A DNA stretch of 64,000 bases. Origin: Paludisphaera borealis. Lineage in GTDB: Bacteria; Planctomycetota; Planctomycetia; Isosphaerales; Isosphaeraceae. A model generated the notes under the pieces. The model did not search any database and was not told where the DNA came from. It saw only the letters and a list, made by a program, of their open reading frames with translations. Location: assembly GCF_001956985.1 (NCBI RefSeq), contig NZ_CP019082.1, positions 5,394,001 to 5,458,000 on the forward strand, written 5' to 3'. Shown here one piece after another: positions 1-13,247 of this stretch. Each line of letters starts with the position of its first letter. Within the stretch, counting starts at the first letter, position 1. The translations under genes and the position numbers were made by a program.

Positions 1-475
1 GGGGACTGGCAAAGAGCACACCATCCGCATCGAATCCTCCGGCGGACTCAGCAAGGAGGAGATCGAACGGATGAACCGCGACGCCGAGTCGCACGCCGCC
101 GAAGACAAGAAGCGCCGCGAGCTGGCCGAGGCCCGCAACACCGCCGAGCAGCGCGTCTACCAGCTTGAGAAGCTGCTGGAAGAGCACAAGGACAAACTCA
201 GCGACTCCGACAAGACGGCCCTGAGCGCGGCCATCGCGAAGGTCAACGAGGCCAAGAAGGGGGACGACGCCGCCGCCCTCAACCGCGCCATCGACGACCT
301 TCAGCGGGCCAGCCAGGCGATGTCCGAGCACCTCTACGCCGCCGCGCCCGGCGGCCCCGGCGCCGCGCCGGGGGCCGGTCCCGAGGTTGGAGCTTCCGCC
401 GCGGGCGCCGCCGCCGCCGGGGCCGAGCCCAAGCCCGACGACGTCATCGACGTCGAGTTCGAGGAGAAGAAGTGA
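1..475 (+). CDS. dnaK: Chaperone DnaK (Hsp70), C-terminal part only
   Basis: Only the 3' end of the gene is present; the open frame runs in from the left edge (first full codon at base 2). The visible ~157 residues begin in the end of the substrate-binding beta domain ([17 protein letters not shown]), continue through the helical lid with the typical I-E-R-M-x-x-D-A-E segment and a long charged helix, and close with an Ala/Gly/Pro-rich linker ending in [12 protein letters not shown], the acidic DnaK tail that contacts co-chaperones. Hsp70 folds nascent and stress-denatured cytosolic proteins by ATP cycles with DnaJ and GrpE. The disaggregase gene clpB follows 247 bp downstream on the same strand, which fits their joint work in aggregate recovery. 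The Ala/Gly/Pro-rich stretch before the tail is long but not unusual for a high-GC genome. Confidence 0.95.
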   Translation, partial: GTGKEHTIRIESSGGLSKEEIERMNRDAESHAAEDKKRRELAEARNTAEQRVYQLEKLLEEHKDKLSDSDKTALSAAIAKVNEAKKGDDAAALNRAIDDLQRASQAMSEHLYAAAPGGPGAAPGAGPEVGASAAGAAAAGAEPKPDDVIDVEFEEKK

Positions 476-722
476 CCGCCGGGTCTCGACCCTGATCGAT
501 CGCTCTTTCTCAGCCGACCGCTCCACGGGACGGAGGATTCGACGCCGTCGACGCCTCCGTCCCGTTCGCGCGCCCGGACGACGCGCCGCCGCCGCTTCGT
601 TCGCAAGAGCATGTGAACTTCTCGGGGGATGAACACGTAAGATCCATTGTACGCCGACGAACGACGGCGGGCGCCGTGATCGAGCCCGTCGCGGCGTGAT
701 TCCCGAAAGGCGACGACCCATC

Positions 723-3356
<2,634 letters not shown>

Positions 3357-3385
3357 GCAACGGCTTCCGGGCTGGCCGCGACGAA

Positions 3386-3424
3386 AAAAGGAGAGTGGGG
3401 ACGCGAGTCCTCAGCTCTCCTTTT
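3386..3424. terminator. Bidirectional hairpin terminator after clpB
   Basis: Perfect 10-bp arms AAAAGGAGAG (3386-3395) and CTCTCCTTTT (3415-3424) enclose a 19-nt loop. The right arm ends in T residues and the left arm starts with A residues, so it can terminate clpB on the plus strand and the convergent small secreted-protein gene on the minus strand. Confidence 0.8.
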
Positions 3425-3470
3425 GCGTTCAGGCGGAAGATCGGCCCGCGCCGATCCGTCACAGCGCGAA

Positions 3471-3950
3471 TCAGGGCGTCGTGTTCGACGGAGCCGTTTT
3501 CGCCTTGTCCGTCTTTGACGAGACGGTTGACGATGACTTGAGGGACTTATACTTCTTGCGCTTGTAATGATTGACGGGTTCGGCGAACGGATCGTTGAAG
3601 CCGGCGGCGGCCGGCGTGTTGAGGGGCGAGCCGTTGGACTGACTGGGGGTTTTGGCCTTGGTCTTGCCCTTGCCGTTGGCCTGGTTCTTCTGCTGCTTGG
3701 CGGCCTGCTGCATCTGCTGGTACATGTACTTCTGTTGCGCGAGTTCCATCTTCTGTTCCATCAATTCCTGATAGACGAAGATATTGCCACCCGACATTCG
3801 CCACTCGGGCGATCGCGTGTCGTAAAGGGGGCCGTCGGGACCCATCACGACCCCGCCTCCGGAGCGGCCTCGTCCCCATTGGGCGTCAGCGGTCGAGGCC
3901 GTCACCAGGACGAGCCCGCAAAGGAGAGCGAGTCGAAAGGTATTCCGCAT
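3471..3950 (-). CDS. Small secreted protein, Gln/Lys-rich, unknown function
   Basis: A 159-residue protein with a clear Sec signal peptide (MRNTFRLALLCGLVLVTA, cleavage likely after A-D-A at about residue 23). The mature part has a Gln/Met-rich amphipathic stretch at about 60-92, then a low-complexity Lys/Ser/Thr/Pro tail, so it is probably largely disordered outside a short coiled-coil-like helix. GGGAG 8 bases before the ATG supports the start. A second small secreted-protein gene lies 116 bp upstream on the same strand and the two may be co-transcribed. I do not recognise a family. Nothing here indicates enzymatic activity; an envelope or surface role is only a guess from the signal peptide. 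Confidence 0.65.
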   Translation of the reverse strand: MRNTFRLALLCGLVLVTASTADAQWGRGRSGGGVVMGPDGPLYDTRSPEWRMSGGNIFVYQELMEQKMELAQQKYMYQQMQQAAKQQKNQANGKGKTKAKTPSQSNGSPLNTPAAAGFNDPFAEPVNHYKRKKYKSLKSSSTVSSKTDKAKTAPSNTTP

Positions 3951-4066
3951 GGCGGCGCTCCCAAGGCTTTGGAAAAAGATGTTCCTGGAGTAGGAAACCC
4001 CGAGAACCGCCGCGGGTATCGCGATTGACGCCGGCCGTGCGCGTTTTCACACGCGACGCCGTGGGC

Positions 4067-4471
4067 TCATCGCGATCGCCTGGGCGTTCCGACGCTCGGA
4101 AACAGCCGAGGCGCTTGCGGGCGCTTCACTCCACCTTGGCGTCCGCGCGAGTAATGCGAGGGGCTGAAGTTGTACGAGCCGTCGCGAATGGTCGGGTAGC
4201 GGGGCGCCGCCCTGCCGGAGAGATCGACGCGGCCGAACGCATCCGCCGCGCCTCGTTTATAAGAAGAAGCGTTCGCTCCCGGAACGGCCGGCCTGGCGTG
4301 GGGCTTGGTGTAGACCTGTTGCTGGCTCATCTGTTTCGATCGCTGCGACTGGATGTCTTCGTCCAGCGTTGTGCCGCCACCGAAATTCGGCATCCCGTAC
4401 TGGGCGGAAGCGGGCCGAGCGAAGGAGAGAGAGACGAGTAGAACCGCGATCAGCAGGAGGAGACGTTTCAT
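4067..4471 (-). CDS. Small secreted protein, unknown function
   Basis: A 134-residue protein starting MKRLLLLIAVLLVSLSFARPASAQ, a textbook Sec signal peptide with cleavage after A-S-A. The mature ~110 residues are basic and rich in Gln, Arg, Pro and Tyr without a recognisable fold. It is transcribed in the same direction as the 159-residue secreted protein that follows (116 bp gap) and lies downstream of the cytochrome c/monooxygenase gene (214 bp gap). Ribosome-site support for the ATG is weak. I assign no function; export to the periplasm or surface is the only property shown. Confidence 0.6.
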   Translation of the reverse strand: MKRLLLLIAVLLVSLSFARPASAQYGMPNFGGGTTLDEDIQSQRSKQMSQQQVYTKPHARPAVPGANASSYKRGAADAFGRVDLSGRAAPRYPTIRDGSYNFSPSHYSRGRQGGVKRPQAPRLFPSVGTPRRSR

Positions 4472-4685
4472 GATGATCGAGTCTCGAACAGGCGGAAAAG
4501 AAGTCGTGCGACGATTCCCATCGAACGTCTTGATTTCTCATCATGAACGCGACCGAAAAGATTTTCAACAACAAAGAAACGAAGAAATCCGCGTTGGCTG
4601 ACCTCTGGATGCGACCAAGTGATGTTGGATGAAGCGTCGGGCCGCCCAACCGTGCGTGCCAGGGGGGGCGAGCCGGTCGACGCTC

Positions 4686-6086
4686 TCAGCGGCGGGCTGA
4701 TTGCTGGCGAACGACCTTGCGAAGGTACTGCTGGGCGAGGATCTGGTAGAGGTCGTCTTTTTCGCCGGCCGTGGTCAAATCCTGGCCCTTCTTGACGATG
4801 CCGATATAGCCCACGCACATCTCGTCGGCCGCCTCGGGGCCCCAGGTGACGAGTCTGGGCGGCGAGTGTGGATTTCGAGGATGCGCCGAGTTGTCGTAGT
4901 GCGCGACGATGTTGACTGTCGAGCCCTTGGGCAGGTCGATCCGTTTCTCGAAGTAGTACGTGTTCTGCCACGAAGGATCCCACTCGGCGATATGCACCAG
5001 GTCCTGGATCTTGCCGTTGGGCAGAGTGGCGGTCATCCGGAAGTCGCGGCCGAGTTGGTGCATGTGCGGGGTGACGCCCAGCGCCTCGACGTCGACGGGG
5101 ACGTACCACGACGCCTTGACTTCGATGTTCGACTTGCCCGGCTGGAGCCGGAATTTGTCGTTGTTCGCATTGGCCCAATGCACGGTCTGCTGGACCGGCT
5201 TGCGGCAGAGGTACAACCCCAGACGCGTGCGGTCGACTTCGGCCTTGCCGGTGGGATGATAGTGGACCTGGAGGATGACGTCGGCGTCGCGGTGCACCAG
5301 ACGGCCCACGCCGTCGGGGAGGTGCGACACCTGGTTACCGGCGGCGAAGCCCCCGAGGTCGCCGTCGACTTCGACGCCCGCGCCCGAGTACGACGAATAG
5401 CCGGGGCCCGGGTCGGCCTCGTCGCGCACCCGCGCCGCCCCCTGAAGGTCGAGAAACGCCATCACGTGATGCACCGCGCGGCGGTTGCCGGGTTGGTACT
5501 CGACGGCCGAGACGTAGACGTCGTGCGGCAGCTTCGAGGGGATGACGAAGCAGCGGTAGATGTCGGGGCCGCTGGCGGGGACGACGAACTCCTCGGTCAT
5601 CTCGAGCACCAGGTCGGGCTTGCCGAGCGCCCAGGCGCCGGCCTCGGGGGCCGCGGCGGCCGCGGTCGGATGATGGTCGCCTCTAGGAGCCTCGGCGGCG
5701 GCCCAGGCGTGGAGCACGGCGATCTCGGCGTGGGTGAGCGACGGGTCATGCTTCAACTTGGGGCCGAACCCGAACTTCGGCTTCCAGGGGGGCATCGAAC
5801 GGTCGCCGACCACCGACGCGATGTCGGCGGCTCGCTTGCGGGCCTGCTCATACGTTTCGAGTGCGAACGGCCCCACCTGATCGCGCCGGTGGCAGTTCTG
5901 GCACTTCTTCTGGAGGATCGGTTGAACGTCCTTCGTGTACGTCGGCGCAATGGGTCTGGGAGCGGCTGTCGAAACCGGCTCCTCGCTCGCCGCCCGCATT
6001 GCCAGGGCGAAGAACGCCACACCGCCCCATGCGATGGGAGCGGAAGGCGCAACGCGAAAAAACCACGCTGGACGACGAATCCCCAT
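4686..6086 (-). CDS. Secreted cytochrome c fused to copper type II ascorbate-dependent monooxygenase-like domains
   Basis: A 466-residue exported protein: hydrophobic N-terminal segment (about 18-33), a small cytochrome-c-like domain carrying one heme motif CQNCH (62-66) with the downstream MPPW that usually supplies the axial Met, then two beta-sandwich domains of the copper type II ascorbate-dependent monooxygenase type (PHM-like). His-containing motifs VHHVMAF, VHYHPTG and PHMHQLG match the copper-ligand positions of that family. PHM enzymes hydroxylate C-H bonds using two coppers; the attached heme domain could feed electrons in place of ascorbate, but that is inference and the substrate is unknown. 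Heme-containing fusions of this kind are typical of planctomycete and related genomes. GAGGA 9 bases before the ATG supports the start. The gene lies upstream of two small secreted-protein genes on the same strand. Confidence 0.8.
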   Translation of the reverse strand: MGIRRPAWFFRVAPSAPIAWGGVAFFALAMRAASEEPVSTAAPRPIAPTYTKDVQPILQKKCQNCHRRDQVGPFALETYEQARKRAADIASVVGDRSMPPWKPKFGFGPKLKHDPSLTHAEIAVLHAWAAAEAPRGDHHPTAAAAAPEAGAWALGKPDLVLEMTEEFVVPASGPDIYRCFVIPSKLPHDVYVSAVEYQPGNRRAVHHVMAFLDLQGAARVRDEADPGPGYSSYSGAGVEVDGDLGGFAAGNQVSHLPDGVGRLVHRDADVILQVHYHPTGKAEVDRTRLGLYLCRKPVQQTVHWANANNDKFRLQPGKSNIEVKASWYVPVDVEALGVTPHMHQLGRDFRMTATLPNGKIQDLVHIAEWDPSWQNTYYFEKRIDLPKGSTVNIVAHYDNSAHPRNPHSPPRLVTWGPEAADEMCVGYIGIVKKGQDLTTAGEKDDLYQILAQQYLRKVVRQQSARR

Positions 6087-6696
6087 GGAGTGCGTTCCTC
6101 AATTGAAGCTTGGATTGAACCGAGCGGTCCGGGCCGCGGCGCCGATCCCACGGCCGCCTCGTCCGGCTGCGACGACTCCCTTCAAAACCCTTCCTCGCGA
6201 AGCCGACCGGCCTCGACGCACACATCCCTGCCCAAGGCGGAACCCAAGCCCAGCTCGATCAGCGCCGTCGAAAACCGACCTCTAGACGGACGGAGATCGT
6301 CGGACGTTGCGAGCAACCCGAGTCGAGAACGAGATGGAATGTTTTGAATAGTCAGAAAGAGAAGGAGACAACCTAACAGTATCATTCTCGATCGGCCTTG
6401 ACAAGGAGCTGCATTGAGATTTTGTCATCATTCCCTTTCCGATCTCACGGCGCGACAGGTCCACAACCACCAGCCCTCTAGCATGCCGCTCTGACGGGAT
6501 CGACCGACCCCGCCAATCTGCGCTGAGAAGGTTCACTCGAACGGTACTCCTGGCATGCGAAGTGCGTCAGGAAAACGTCGACTCGCGGGTTGATATTCGA
6601 CCACTCTCATGCCGGCGGATCGGTTTGGGAGGCGATGCTCCGAACCATGGCGATCCGGCTTCGCACGGGGAGCCGAGACACGAAGGAACTCAAGTT
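6087..6696. other. Intergenic region between divergent genes, no gene seen
   Basis: This 610-bp gap separates the leftward cytochrome/monooxygenase gene from the rightward BON-domain gene and must hold both promoters. A more A/T-rich stretch around 6340-6440 is the likeliest promoter area, but I could not settle on a convincing -35/-10 pair. Short reading frames here lack codon character or family resemblance and were left out. Confidence 0.4.
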
Positions 6697-7236
6697 ATGC
6701 CGAGTCGATCGATTACGAGGGCGGCCTGGATGCTCTCGTTCGCCTTATTGGCGGCCTCGCTGGCCGCCGCCACCCCAGACTGCAAGGCTCAAGGCGTGGT
6801 CGAGCGAGCGGGCGAAGCCCTCGACAACGCCGGTCGGAACATCCGCCGTGGCGTCGAAGGCGCCGTTGCTCGCGGTCAGGCGGCGGTTCGGGAGACGGAC
6901 GTTTTTGGCCGGGTCTACGCCCGGATCCACTGGGACAAGAAGCTCACCGATTCGGTCATCGAGCTCGAAGTCCAGCCCGACGGCACGACGACGCTTCGAG
7001 GCGCGGTGGCGGACGCCGCCGCCAAGAAGCGGGCCGTCATCCTTGCTCGCGACACGGTCGGCGTGACCACCGTTGTCGACGAGTTGACCATCGCCGGCGC
7101 CGCCCGCGTGATCCCCGCGTCTCCGACGAAACCAGTCCGCGTGGTACCGCCGGCCTCGACGACCACCACCACGATCGAAAAGCCGACGTCGACGACCACC
7201 ACCACGATCGAAAAGAAGACCGTCGTCAAACCCTGA
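6697..7236 (+). CDS. Exported BON-domain protein
   Basis: A 179-residue protein with a Sec signal peptide (hydrophobic residues about 8-27) followed by a Gly/Ala-rich helix and one BON domain (about 70-135: YARIHWDKKLTD, VQPDGTTTLRGAVADAAAK, then GVTTVVDELTI). BON domains bind phospholipid or other envelope ligands; OsmY is the best known example, with two domains against one here. The C-terminus holds two copies of a STTTTTIEK motif, a short Thr-rich repeat that is probably disordered. I chose the ATG at 6697 because GAAGGA lies 9 bases upstream and the signal peptide then sits at the N-terminus; an in-frame start at 6562 would bury it. A palindromic repeat follows the stop. Confidence 0.75.
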   Translation: MPSRSITRAAWMLSFALLAASLAAATPDCKAQGVVERAGEALDNAGRNIRRGVEGAVARGQAAVRETDVFGRVYARIHWDKKLTDSVIELEVQPDGTTTLRGAVADAAAKKRAVILARDTVGVTTVVDELTIAGAARVIPASPTKPVRVVPPASTTTTTIEKPTSTTTTTIEKKTVVKP

Positions 7237-7243
7237 TCGCGTC

Positions 7244-7326
7244 TGGGTGGCTGTGACGGAGCGAAGCAACGCCACAGGGCGGACGCCTTGGCCCTCGCAT
7301 CTGTGGCATTCTGCCGCAGTCACCCA
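7244..7326. repeat. Imperfect 83-bp palindrome between convergent genes
   Basis: The arms TGGGTGGCTGTG (from 7244) and GCAGTCACCCA (to 7326) pair, as do inner segments GCCACAG (7271-7277) and CTGTGGC (7301-7307), with a central loop. It lies between the 3' ends of the BON-domain gene and the Anbu gene, so it could act as a two-way terminator, but there is no T-run. Its length and position resemble the other intergenic palindromes in this window although the sequence differs. Confidence 0.6.
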
Positions 7327-7356
7327 TTGCCGTCTTCATTGCAAAAGTAAACCATG

Positions 7357-8097
7357 CTACATGGACGTTTCGGGCTCGAAATTGACGCGTGGGATCGCCT
7401 GGACGGCGAGTCGGAGCGCCTGTTCCCATTGGGTGTGGATGGCGATGAGGTCGGGATCGCGGTCGAGGAACCGCCTGCGGCGATCGAGGTGGAGTTCGTC
7501 GCGGCCGTAGACGAGGAGGTCGATCGGCGGCCCGACGGTGACGTTCGAGCGCAGGGTCGAGTCGATCGAGATCAAGGCGTACCGCGCCGCGTCTTCGAGC
7601 GAAGTGTGTTCGAACCGGACGCCCCTGTCGAGAATCGGGCGGCCGTATTTGCATTCGCCGATCTGAAGGAATGGAGACTCCTCGGTGGAGCGGAGGGGGT
7701 TTCCCTGGGGATAGATCATGTACAGGTCGTGGGGCTGGCCCCGGATCTGGCCAGCCAGGATGACGTGCACGTTGACCTTCAAGCCGTCCTGTTCGAGCGA
7801 TCTGCGGTCGAGGTCGGAGACGCGCCGGACCTGTTCGCCCACGGCGCGGGCTGCGTCGTACATGGATTCGGCGGCGGCGAGACCGGCGCCGATGCCGAAG
7901 TCTTTGCGGAGTAGGGTCACGATCGACTGGCTGCACGACAAGCTGCCGCTGGTCATGGCGACGAAGACGCGTTCGCCCGGCTGCTCGAAGAGGTGCATTT
8001 TGCGGCAGACGTTGACCTGATCGTAGCCGGCGTTCGAACGCGAATCGGAGGCGACCACGAACCCGTCCTTCGTGGTGATGCCCAGGCAATACGTCAT
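7357..8097 (-). CDS. Anbu-type proteasome-related peptidase
   Basis: A 246-residue member of the Anbu (ancestral beta subunit) family, relatives of 20S proteasome and HslV subunits that form ring or helical assemblies in the cytosol. The start MTYCLGITTKDGFVVASDSR is diagnostic: Thr2 becomes the N-terminal nucleophile after Met removal, with Asp18 and Lys33 (in CRKMH) in the expected catalytic positions. I chose the ATG at 8097 because any longer N-terminus would block the nucleophile. The native substrate of Anbu is not established. In many bacteria its gene is clustered with a transglutaminase-like gene, an alpha-E protein and an ATP-grasp protein that resemble peptide-ligation machinery; here the transglutaminase-like gene is divergently oriented 227 bp away, and the other two partners are not in the window. 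Confidence 0.9.
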   Translation of the reverse strand: MTYCLGITTKDGFVVASDSRSNAGYDQVNVCRKMHLFEQPGERVFVAMTSGSLSCSQSIVTLLRKDFGIGAGLAAAESMYDAARAVGEQVRRVSDLDRRSLEQDGLKVNVHVILAGQIRGQPHDLYMIYPQGNPLRSTEESPFLQIGECKYGRPILDRGVRFEHTSLEDAARYALISIDSTLRSNVTVGPPIDLLVYGRDELHLDRRRRFLDRDPDLIAIHTQWEQALRLAVQAIPRVNFEPETSM

Positions 8098-8324
8098 CGT
8101 CGACGGTCTCCGCGAATCTCGACACACGGTCTTCCCGGTCGGGCGGATCGCCCGACGATCGATCGAGCTTGCATACCATGACCGTCCAACCCGTTGCAAG
8201 ATCCGTTGCTCGGCTCGGCGGTTCCAACCACGACGCCGGCCGATCGACGAGGGCGGAGAACTGTGTTACGATTCTCGGACCTCTCTCCGTGGGTTCTCCA
8301 CTTGCACCCGTTCGGGGCTGCGCG

Positions 8325-9158
8325 ATGTACATCAGGATCGGCTACGACATCGTCTTCGACGTCCCCACCCCGATTCCCATGCTGATGCTCCTTCGGGTGC
8401 ATCCTTCGGTAGAGCCGTCGCTCCAGAACCCCGAGGCGCTCGTGATCGAGCCTGAAGTCGGAGCGTCGGACTATCTGGACGGCTTCGGCAATCGCGTGAG
8501 GCGGATTCTCGCCCCCCCGGGCCAATTGCGTCTCACCAACAACGCGGTGGTCGCGGTCGACGGACAGCCCGACCCCGCGCACCCCGACGCCCGCGAGCAT
8601 CCCGTGGCCGAGCTGCCGACCGAGGTGATCCAGTTCTTGCTGGCCAGCCGCTACTGCGAGGTCGACCGGCTGGGCGAGGCGGCCTGGGACCTCTTCGGCA
8701 AGACGCCCAGGGGCTGGGGCCGCGTGCAGGCCGTGGTCGACTGGGTCCACAGCCACATCGAGTTCGGCTACCAGCACGCGCGGTCGACCAAGACGGCCTA
8801 CGACGCTTTCGTCGAGGCCAAGGGGGTCTGTCGCGACTTCACCCACCTGGCCGTCACGTTCTGCCGGTGTCTGAACATCCCCGCCCGTTACGCGACCGGC
8901 TACCTCGGCGACATCGGCGTCCCGGCCGTTCCCGATCCGATGGACTTCAGCGCCTGGTTCGAGGTCTTCCTCGGCGGCCGTTGGCACACGTTCGACGCCC
9001 GCCACAACAAGCCGAGGATCGGCCGCATCGTCATGGCCCGCGGCCGCGACGCCACCGACGTCGCTCTGACCACCAGCTTCGGTCCGACCACCCTCCAGAA
9101 GTTCGTCGTCTGGACCGATGAGGTCGCCGACGCCGGCGGGTCGACGAAGGTCGCCTGA
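8325..9158 (+). CDS. Transglutaminase-like cysteine peptidase/ligase of the Anbu-associated type
   Basis: A 277-residue protein with an N-terminal beta domain (about 1-100, as in Anbu-linked bacterial transglutaminase-like proteins) and a transglutaminase core. The nucleophile motif is KGVCRDFTH (Cys169); the Asp is in WHTFDAR (Asp224). At the place where most family members have the catalytic His before A-W-x-E, this protein has Ser209 (DFSAWFEV), so either a neighbouring His (His221) substitutes or activity is changed. I chose ATG 8325 (MYIRIGYDIVFD) because it matches the usual start of this family; a longer frame from 8169 reaches back into the divergent promoter. It is divergent from the Anbu gene, consistent with shared control. 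Substrate unknown; such proteins may act as amidases, peptidases or cross-linkers. Confidence 0.85.
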   Translation: MYIRIGYDIVFDVPTPIPMLMLLRVHPSVEPSLQNPEALVIEPEVGASDYLDGFGNRVRRILAPPGQLRLTNNAVVAVDGQPDPAHPDAREHPVAELPTEVIQFLLASRYCEVDRLGEAAWDLFGKTPRGWGRVQAVVDWVHSHIEFGYQHARSTKTAYDAFVEAKGVCRDFTHLAVTFCRCLNIPARYATGYLGDIGVPAVPDPMDFSAWFEVFLGGRWHTFDARHNKPRIGRIVMARGRDATDVALTTSFGPTTLQKFVVWTDEVADAGGSTKVA

Positions 9159-9165
9159 CAACGCC

Positions 9166-10881
9166 TCAATTTCGCGGCATGAGCCAGGCGATGCAGAGGC
9201 CCAGGTCCAGCAAGCCGCAGAGCGCAACGACGGCGACGGCGAACAGCCAGAGCGCCGGTCGCGTTGTCCTGCGGAGTTGGGCGAGGGGGCGGATCGTGAA
9301 GGTGAGAAAGAGCAGTGCGGCCGATGGAAGGAGTCCCACGGTCGCCGCATGACGCACCAGGCGTTCGGCCGTCTTCGCGTAGTCGGGCGAGACGGGCGCG
9401 ATCTGGAGGGCTTCGATCAGGGCGTTCGCCGTGAACAAGACTCCGGTGAACATCATGAAGACGAGACCTCCCTTGGCGGACTGAGGCCGCGCCTCACCCT
9501 CGTGGGGAGGCGTCGGCGCGAGCCGCCGATATCGGAGGTAGTTGCGAGCCGCATCGACGATCCCCCAGACCGTGGTGGTCGCAACAGTGAGTAGAACGCC
9601 CAAGGCAGCTTTGAGAGGCCATTGAGTGCGGATGGCGAGGAAGGCGATGACAGGGGTCGCCAGCACCCCCACGGTGGCAGAGGCCGCGCTTTGAATCACG
9701 CAGGCGAGATCGGGGACGGAGGCGACGTCGGCCGTCTCGTCTTCGCGTCCTCTCGCTTTCCCGTGGCGATGGACCCGGACGCCGACGCGCACGGCCACAC
9801 TCAATTGAAAGAGCGCGGTGATGACAAAAAAGGGGCTGAGTCCCGGCATGGGAGTGGGGCCTTGCACGAGCGCCCACGCCAAGACGCTGAATATGGCTGC
9901 CCCGGCCAGCGAGCTCGCCAGCGCCCCGCGCCAGTTCTGGGGGGGGGCCGTCCATGTCCACCGCTTGAAGATGTGGTATGGGTTGTCACAGACCCCTCCT
10001 CTCGGCGAAAGGGCGATGGACTCAGCCCACGCCGGCCGCCGCCAGTCTATGTAGGCCAGCATCAGCAAAAACACCGGAAAGCCATACCACCCCCCCACGA
10101 TCAGTTGAACGAGGATTGGCACGATCGCCGCGGCGGCGAGCAGTCCCCAGGCTTTGAGCTGGCTCAGAGAGACGCCCAGCCAGGCGACGACCTTTCCGGC
10201 TGCTCCCGAACCCGCGCCGAGAAGCGCGATCTTGCCCAGGCTCGCGGCCAGGTCGGGGGCCTCCGGCCGCGCCGCGTGGGCCGCCAGGAGCACCCCCAGC
10301 GGCGTCGCCGAGAAGATCACGCCCGAGGCTTGCAGGCGGTCGTGGAGTAGCTTCAACCCTTCGCCGACGCGGCGGGAGACGGTCGACTGGTGGACTCCCA
10401 GGCGGTCGGCGACTTCACTTTGCGGGAGGCTCTTGAGGAAGTGGAGGATGATCGCGTCGCGGACCCCGTCGGGCAGGGCGTCGACCGCCTCGTCCAGCAG
10501 CGGCTCGACCTCGCGCCACGAGGTTTCGACGGGTTCGGCTTCGTGGCTTCCCTCGGCCGCCGCGCGGGCTTCGTGCGCCCGGCGTCGACCGTGAGCCCGG
10601 ACGGCGTTGAGCGCCCGATGCGTCGCGAGCTGGTGCAGCCAACCGGCGACCGACGAGCGGACGGTCGACGCTTTCCTCGCCAGTTGCAGAAAGCAGTCCT
10701 GGGTCAGTTCCTCGGCGTCGTGGCGGTCCGCCGTGATCCGCAGGCAGGTGCCGTAAACCAGGCCCGCGTGCCGCTCGGCCAGCGTCGTAAACGCCTCGGG
10801 CTCGCGGCGATCGGCGAAGCGCCGCAGGAGCGCCTCGTCGCTGAGGGGCTCGGCGACGGTCAAAGGGGCGGTGGTTGGCAT
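9166..10881 (-). CDS. ECF RNA polymerase sigma factor with large C-terminal membrane domain
   Basis: A 571-residue protein. The first ~190 residues are an ECF sigma factor: region 2 (LLRRFADRREPEAFTTLAER through the DAEELTQDCFLQLARK core-binding stretch) and region 4 with helix-turn-helix SEVADRLGVHQSTVSRRVGE. The remaining ~380 residues contain about eight hydrophobic helices separated by short loops and no recognised enzyme domain. Membrane-tethered ECF factors of this architecture are known mainly from Planctomycetes, where the tail may serve as built-in sensor or anti-sigma device; that role is inference. AGGAG 8 bases before the ATG at 10881 fixes the start (an upstream in-frame start at 10944 is less likely). 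It lies 102 bp downstream of the OPT transporter gene, same strand. Confidence 0.85.
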   Translation of the reverse strand: MPTTAPLTVAEPLSDEALLRRFADRREPEAFTTLAERHAGLVYGTCLRITADRHDAEELTQDCFLQLARKASTVRSSVAGWLHQLATHRALNAVRAHGRRRAHEARAAAEGSHEAEPVETSWREVEPLLDEAVDALPDGVRDAIILHFLKSLPQSEVADRLGVHQSTVSRRVGEGLKLLHDRLQASGVIFSATPLGVLLAAHAARPEAPDLAASLGKIALLGAGSGAAGKVVAWLGVSLSQLKAWGLLAAAAIVPILVQLIVGGWYGFPVFLLMLAYIDWRRPAWAESIALSPRGGVCDNPYHIFKRWTWTAPPQNWRGALASSLAGAAIFSVLAWALVQGPTPMPGLSPFFVITALFQLSVAVRVGVRVHRHGKARGREDETADVASVPDLACVIQSAASATVGVLATPVIAFLAIRTQWPLKAALGVLLTVATTTVWGIVDAARNYLRYRRLAPTPPHEGEARPQSAKGGLVFMMFTGVLFTANALIEALQIAPVSPDYAKTAERLVRHAATVGLLPSAALLFLTFTIRPLAQLRRTTRPALWLFAVAVVALCGLLDLGLCIAWLMPRN

Positions 10882-10983
10882 GGCTCGACTCCTGGCCGGG
10901 TCTTGATCGTGGACTCCATCCTCAAAGACACCGGCCGGAATCAAGTCATGCGGCGAACGGCTGAATCTGAGCGATCACCCGCG

Positions 10984-13197
<2,214 letters not shown>

Positions 13198-13247
13198 GTG
13201 CGGCGATTCTCCTTCGAGTGAGGCGTGGGGGATGTCTTCAGGTCCCT

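Noticed and set aside
6182-6385. 67-codon leftward frame with a hydrophobic N-terminus
   Set aside because: Only the first ~15 residues are hydrophobic, the rest looks like random G+C-rich translation, and it lies in the expected promoter region of the cytochrome/monooxygenase gene.
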